Shown here: piece by piece, positions 5,124-6,760 of the stretch
How the letters are laid out: every line of letters begins with the position of its first letter
Position numbering within the stretch: the stretch's first letter is position 1
Origin: an uncultured Lachnospiraceae bacterium
GTDB taxonomy: Bacteria > Bacillota > Clostridia > Lachnospirales > Lachnospiraceae
Reading direction: 5' to 3'
DNA length: 6,760 nucleotides
Assembly (NCBI GenBank): GCA_905236545.1
Contig: CAJOQO010000211.1
Coordinates: forward strand, 1 to 6,760
Made by a program: the position numbers and the translations under genes
The notes under the pieces: model-generated
Told to the model about the DNA's origin: nothing
Databases searched by the model: none
Seen by the model: only the letters and a program-made list of their open reading frames with translations

Positions 5124-6760
5124 ATGCGAAAGAAAGAGCTGATAAGACTCCGGCGTACATTGGCGGCAGGCGTCTCGGCGGCAGTATTGCTGGCGGGAGC
5201 GGAGAGTGTTGCCGTATGTGCGGATGACGACGACATTACGATCGATGATGGCGAGGGGTATACCGGCGGAGGCTCGATTGACGCGGGAGATTCGGGCGGT
5301 TCGATTGACGCGGGAGACTCCGGCTCGGACAGTGCATTTCTGATAGAGGATACCGGGGAAGATGTTTCGTACAATGCCGGTGTTCCGATGGATACCCTGC
5401 AGGATGCCATGGAATCGGGAGATACGAAGACCCTTGAAAAGATCGCGAGCCTTGGCGCCCTGACGACCAATCCGACGGTCTCAAAAGGCGGCTCCGGAAT
5501 CGGAGGCGGCGGAGCGTACCGCGGCACGGACGATGACGAGGACGATGAGGAATACTATGATCTCCAGCTGGACGAGGGCGACGCGGATGAGGTCGAGACG
5601 ACGAATGAGGAGAATCCGGAGAGCCCGGGCGCTTTGATTGCCGCGAATGAGAGCAGGATTCAGGAGTATCTGGACGAGATGACGCAGGTTGAAAGCCCGA
5701 CCGGCTCCGACGGCGAGCTGACCGTTGCTTCCTATATCGAGACGAAGCTGGGAGAGCTGGGCTATACCGTCCAGGAACAGGCCTTTCACGAGGGCGTGGT
5801 GAATGAAGACGGGATAGACGCTCCCGGCGTGAACGTTCTTGCCGAGCGCGGAGCCAACTCCCAGACGAACCGCAAGTCAGATATTTTCCTGGTTGTAACG
5901 CACTACGATTCGAAGCGTTCCCCTGATGAGGGGGATCCTTTTGCCAATGATAAGTCCGGCGCCGCGGCGCTGATCGAGTCTGCGCGGATTCTGTCCGAGG
6001 TTGTGACGGATACCGACATCTGCTTCCTTTTCCTGTCAGGACAGGAAGACGGAGGATATGGCGCGCAGCGGTTCATTGAATCCCTGAGTGAGGAAAACCG
6101 TTCCCGTATCTCGGGCGTTCTGAACGTGGAGCGCGTCGGCTACGATTCGGATACGCCATATGTACTGAAAACGCTGACAGGCGAGCGCAATTATGTCGGC
6201 GACCTGGTTCAGCAGCTGGGTCTTACAAACGATGCGCATCTGTCCCTTCGCCGCGAGTCGTCGGAGGATCCTGACGAGGATGACGGGATGTGGGTCGGCG
6301 TCGGAGAGAGTTCCGACGGATACATCGATGAGAATACGGCGCAGCAGATTGCTGCCGAGCAGTCCGGCACTGCGGGCGAGGATGAGCACGCGATCGATAT
6401 CGATACAAATGAATACATGGAAGACGAAGTGAGCGGGGAGGTTGAGATGGATGCTCCGGCAGTGCAGGAAGCGGTTGCGATGCCTGCCTCCTGGAGTTAT
6501 CTGAAGGACAGCTCGCCGACGGTGAGCAGCTTCGCGGGAGAGTCGTTTACGACGGTTGCCGTGAGCCAGTATATGCCTTCCCTCGACAGCGCCAGCTATG
6601 AGGAGACGAAGGCGCTCGGGCTTGCGGATACGGCTGTGGTTGAGATTGACGGAGCGAAGGCTCAGGGGCTGGGAATCGCGCAGTCTTCTGAAGCAAATGC
6701 AGGCATGCCGGATGCGGACGGTACGGCAGGCGCCGGTGTGGAAGGCGCTGACGCCGCAGC
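5124..6760 (+). CDS. Secreted M28-family metallopeptidase-like protein, 3' end missing
   Basis: At least 545 residues are visible and the frame is open at the window edge. Residues 1-33 form a signal peptide: MRKKELIRLRR, then a hydrophobic core (12-26), then a likely signal peptidase I site VCA/DDDD after A33. V31 before C32 argues against a lipobox. Next come an acidic, Gly-rich segment with two GGSIDAGDS repeats (49-66) and an Asp/Glu stretch (136-165). The peptidase-like fold starts near 171. M28 landmarks are THYDS (H260, D262), FANDKSG (273-279), FLSGQEDGGYGA (E308, D309) and NVERVGY (E336). These spacings match the zinc ligands of Streptomyces aminopeptidase. However DNxSG reads NDKSG, the second Glu of the EE pair is Asp, and the final ligand His appears replaced near V467. 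An acidic insert lies at about 378-452. Activity is therefore uncertain. GGGGAG at 5109-5114 supports the start at 5124; GTG 5121 is an alternative. Confidence 0.8.
   Translation, partial: MRKKELIRLRRTLAAGVSAAVLLAGAESVAVCADDDDITIDDGEGYTGGGSIDAGDSGGSIDAGDSGSDSAFLIEDTGEDVSYNAGVPMDTLQDAMESGDTKTLEKIASLGALTTNPTVSKGGSGIGGGGAYRGTDDDEDDEEYYDLQLDEGDADEVETTNEENPESPGALIAANESRIQEYLDEMTQVESPTGSDGELTVASYIETKLGELGYTVQEQAFHEGVVNEDGIDAPGVNVLAERGANSQTNRKSDIFLVVTHYDSKRSPDEGDPFANDKSGAAALIESARILSEVVTDTDICFLFLSGQEDGGYGAQRFIESLSEENRSRISGVLNVERVGYDSDTPYVLKTLTGERNYVGDLVQQLGLTNDAHLSLRRESSEDPDEDDGMWVGVGESSDGYIDENTAQQIAAEQSGTAGEDEHAIDIDTNEYMEDEVSGEVEMDAPAVQEAVAMPASWSYLKDSSPTVSSFAGESFTTVAVSQYMPSLDSASYEETKALGLADTAVVEIDGAKAQGLGIAQSSEANAGMPDADGTAGAGVEGADAA
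5268..5321 (+). repeat. In-frame 27-nt tandem duplication (GGSIDAGDS x2)
   Basis: Two adjacent 27-nt units (5268-5294 and 5295-5321) differ at four positions, all at third codon positions and all silent. They encode GGSIDAGDS twice, just after the signal peptide of the M28-type protein. Silent-only divergence suggests the peptide sequence is being kept, perhaps as a flexible acidic linker near the cell wall. Confidence 0.8.

Noticed and set aside
5124..5222. Lipoprotein signal for the M28-type protein (C32 as lipobox cysteine)
   Set aside because: The residue before C32 is Val rather than Gly/Ala/Ser, and VCA/D fits a signal peptidase I site better.

Overview
The window looks like chromosomal DNA of a fairly GC-rich Bacillota, probably a clostridial (Lachnospiraceae-like) bacterium. 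This rests on Gram-positive Shine-Dalgarno sites, promoters with sigma-A-type boxes, a YclM-type aspartate kinase, a eukaryote-like (class II) branched-chain aminotransferase, and an exported, very acidic M28-type protein. The placement is an inference from protein and signal texture, not from a search.

Layout. Positions 1-280 hold no convincing gene. They carry a tandem repeat of period 32, a 17-bp inverted repeat and an exact 27-bp direct repeat. A good promoter (281-309) then starts a leader of about 260 nt with two hairpins and a second tandem repeat (period 30). Three plus-strand genes follow: dapA (576-1460), dapB (1669-2427) and lysC (2524-3843). A minus-strand ilvE (4896-3862) converges on lysC, leaving only 18 bp between the two stop codons. 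A divergent promoter region (4996-5067) separates ilvE from a secreted M28-family protein (5124 to the window end, incomplete).

How the genes work together. LysC phosphorylates aspartate. DapA condenses aspartate semialdehyde with pyruvate, and DapB reduces the product, so the cluster supplies diaminopimelate for peptidoglycan and lysine. Aspartate-semialdehyde dehydrogenase, the step between LysC and DapA, is not in the window. IlvE does the last step of Leu/Ile/Val synthesis and is transcribed separately. I found no lysine riboswitch or T-box in either leader by eye.

Novelty. The core is ordinary amino-acid biosynthesis. The items most worth a second look are the M28-like protein, whose metal site looks degraded (the last zinc-ligand His appears absent), and the repeat-rich DNA and structured leader upstream of dapA. 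I see no evidence of a new defence, mobile or CRISPR system.
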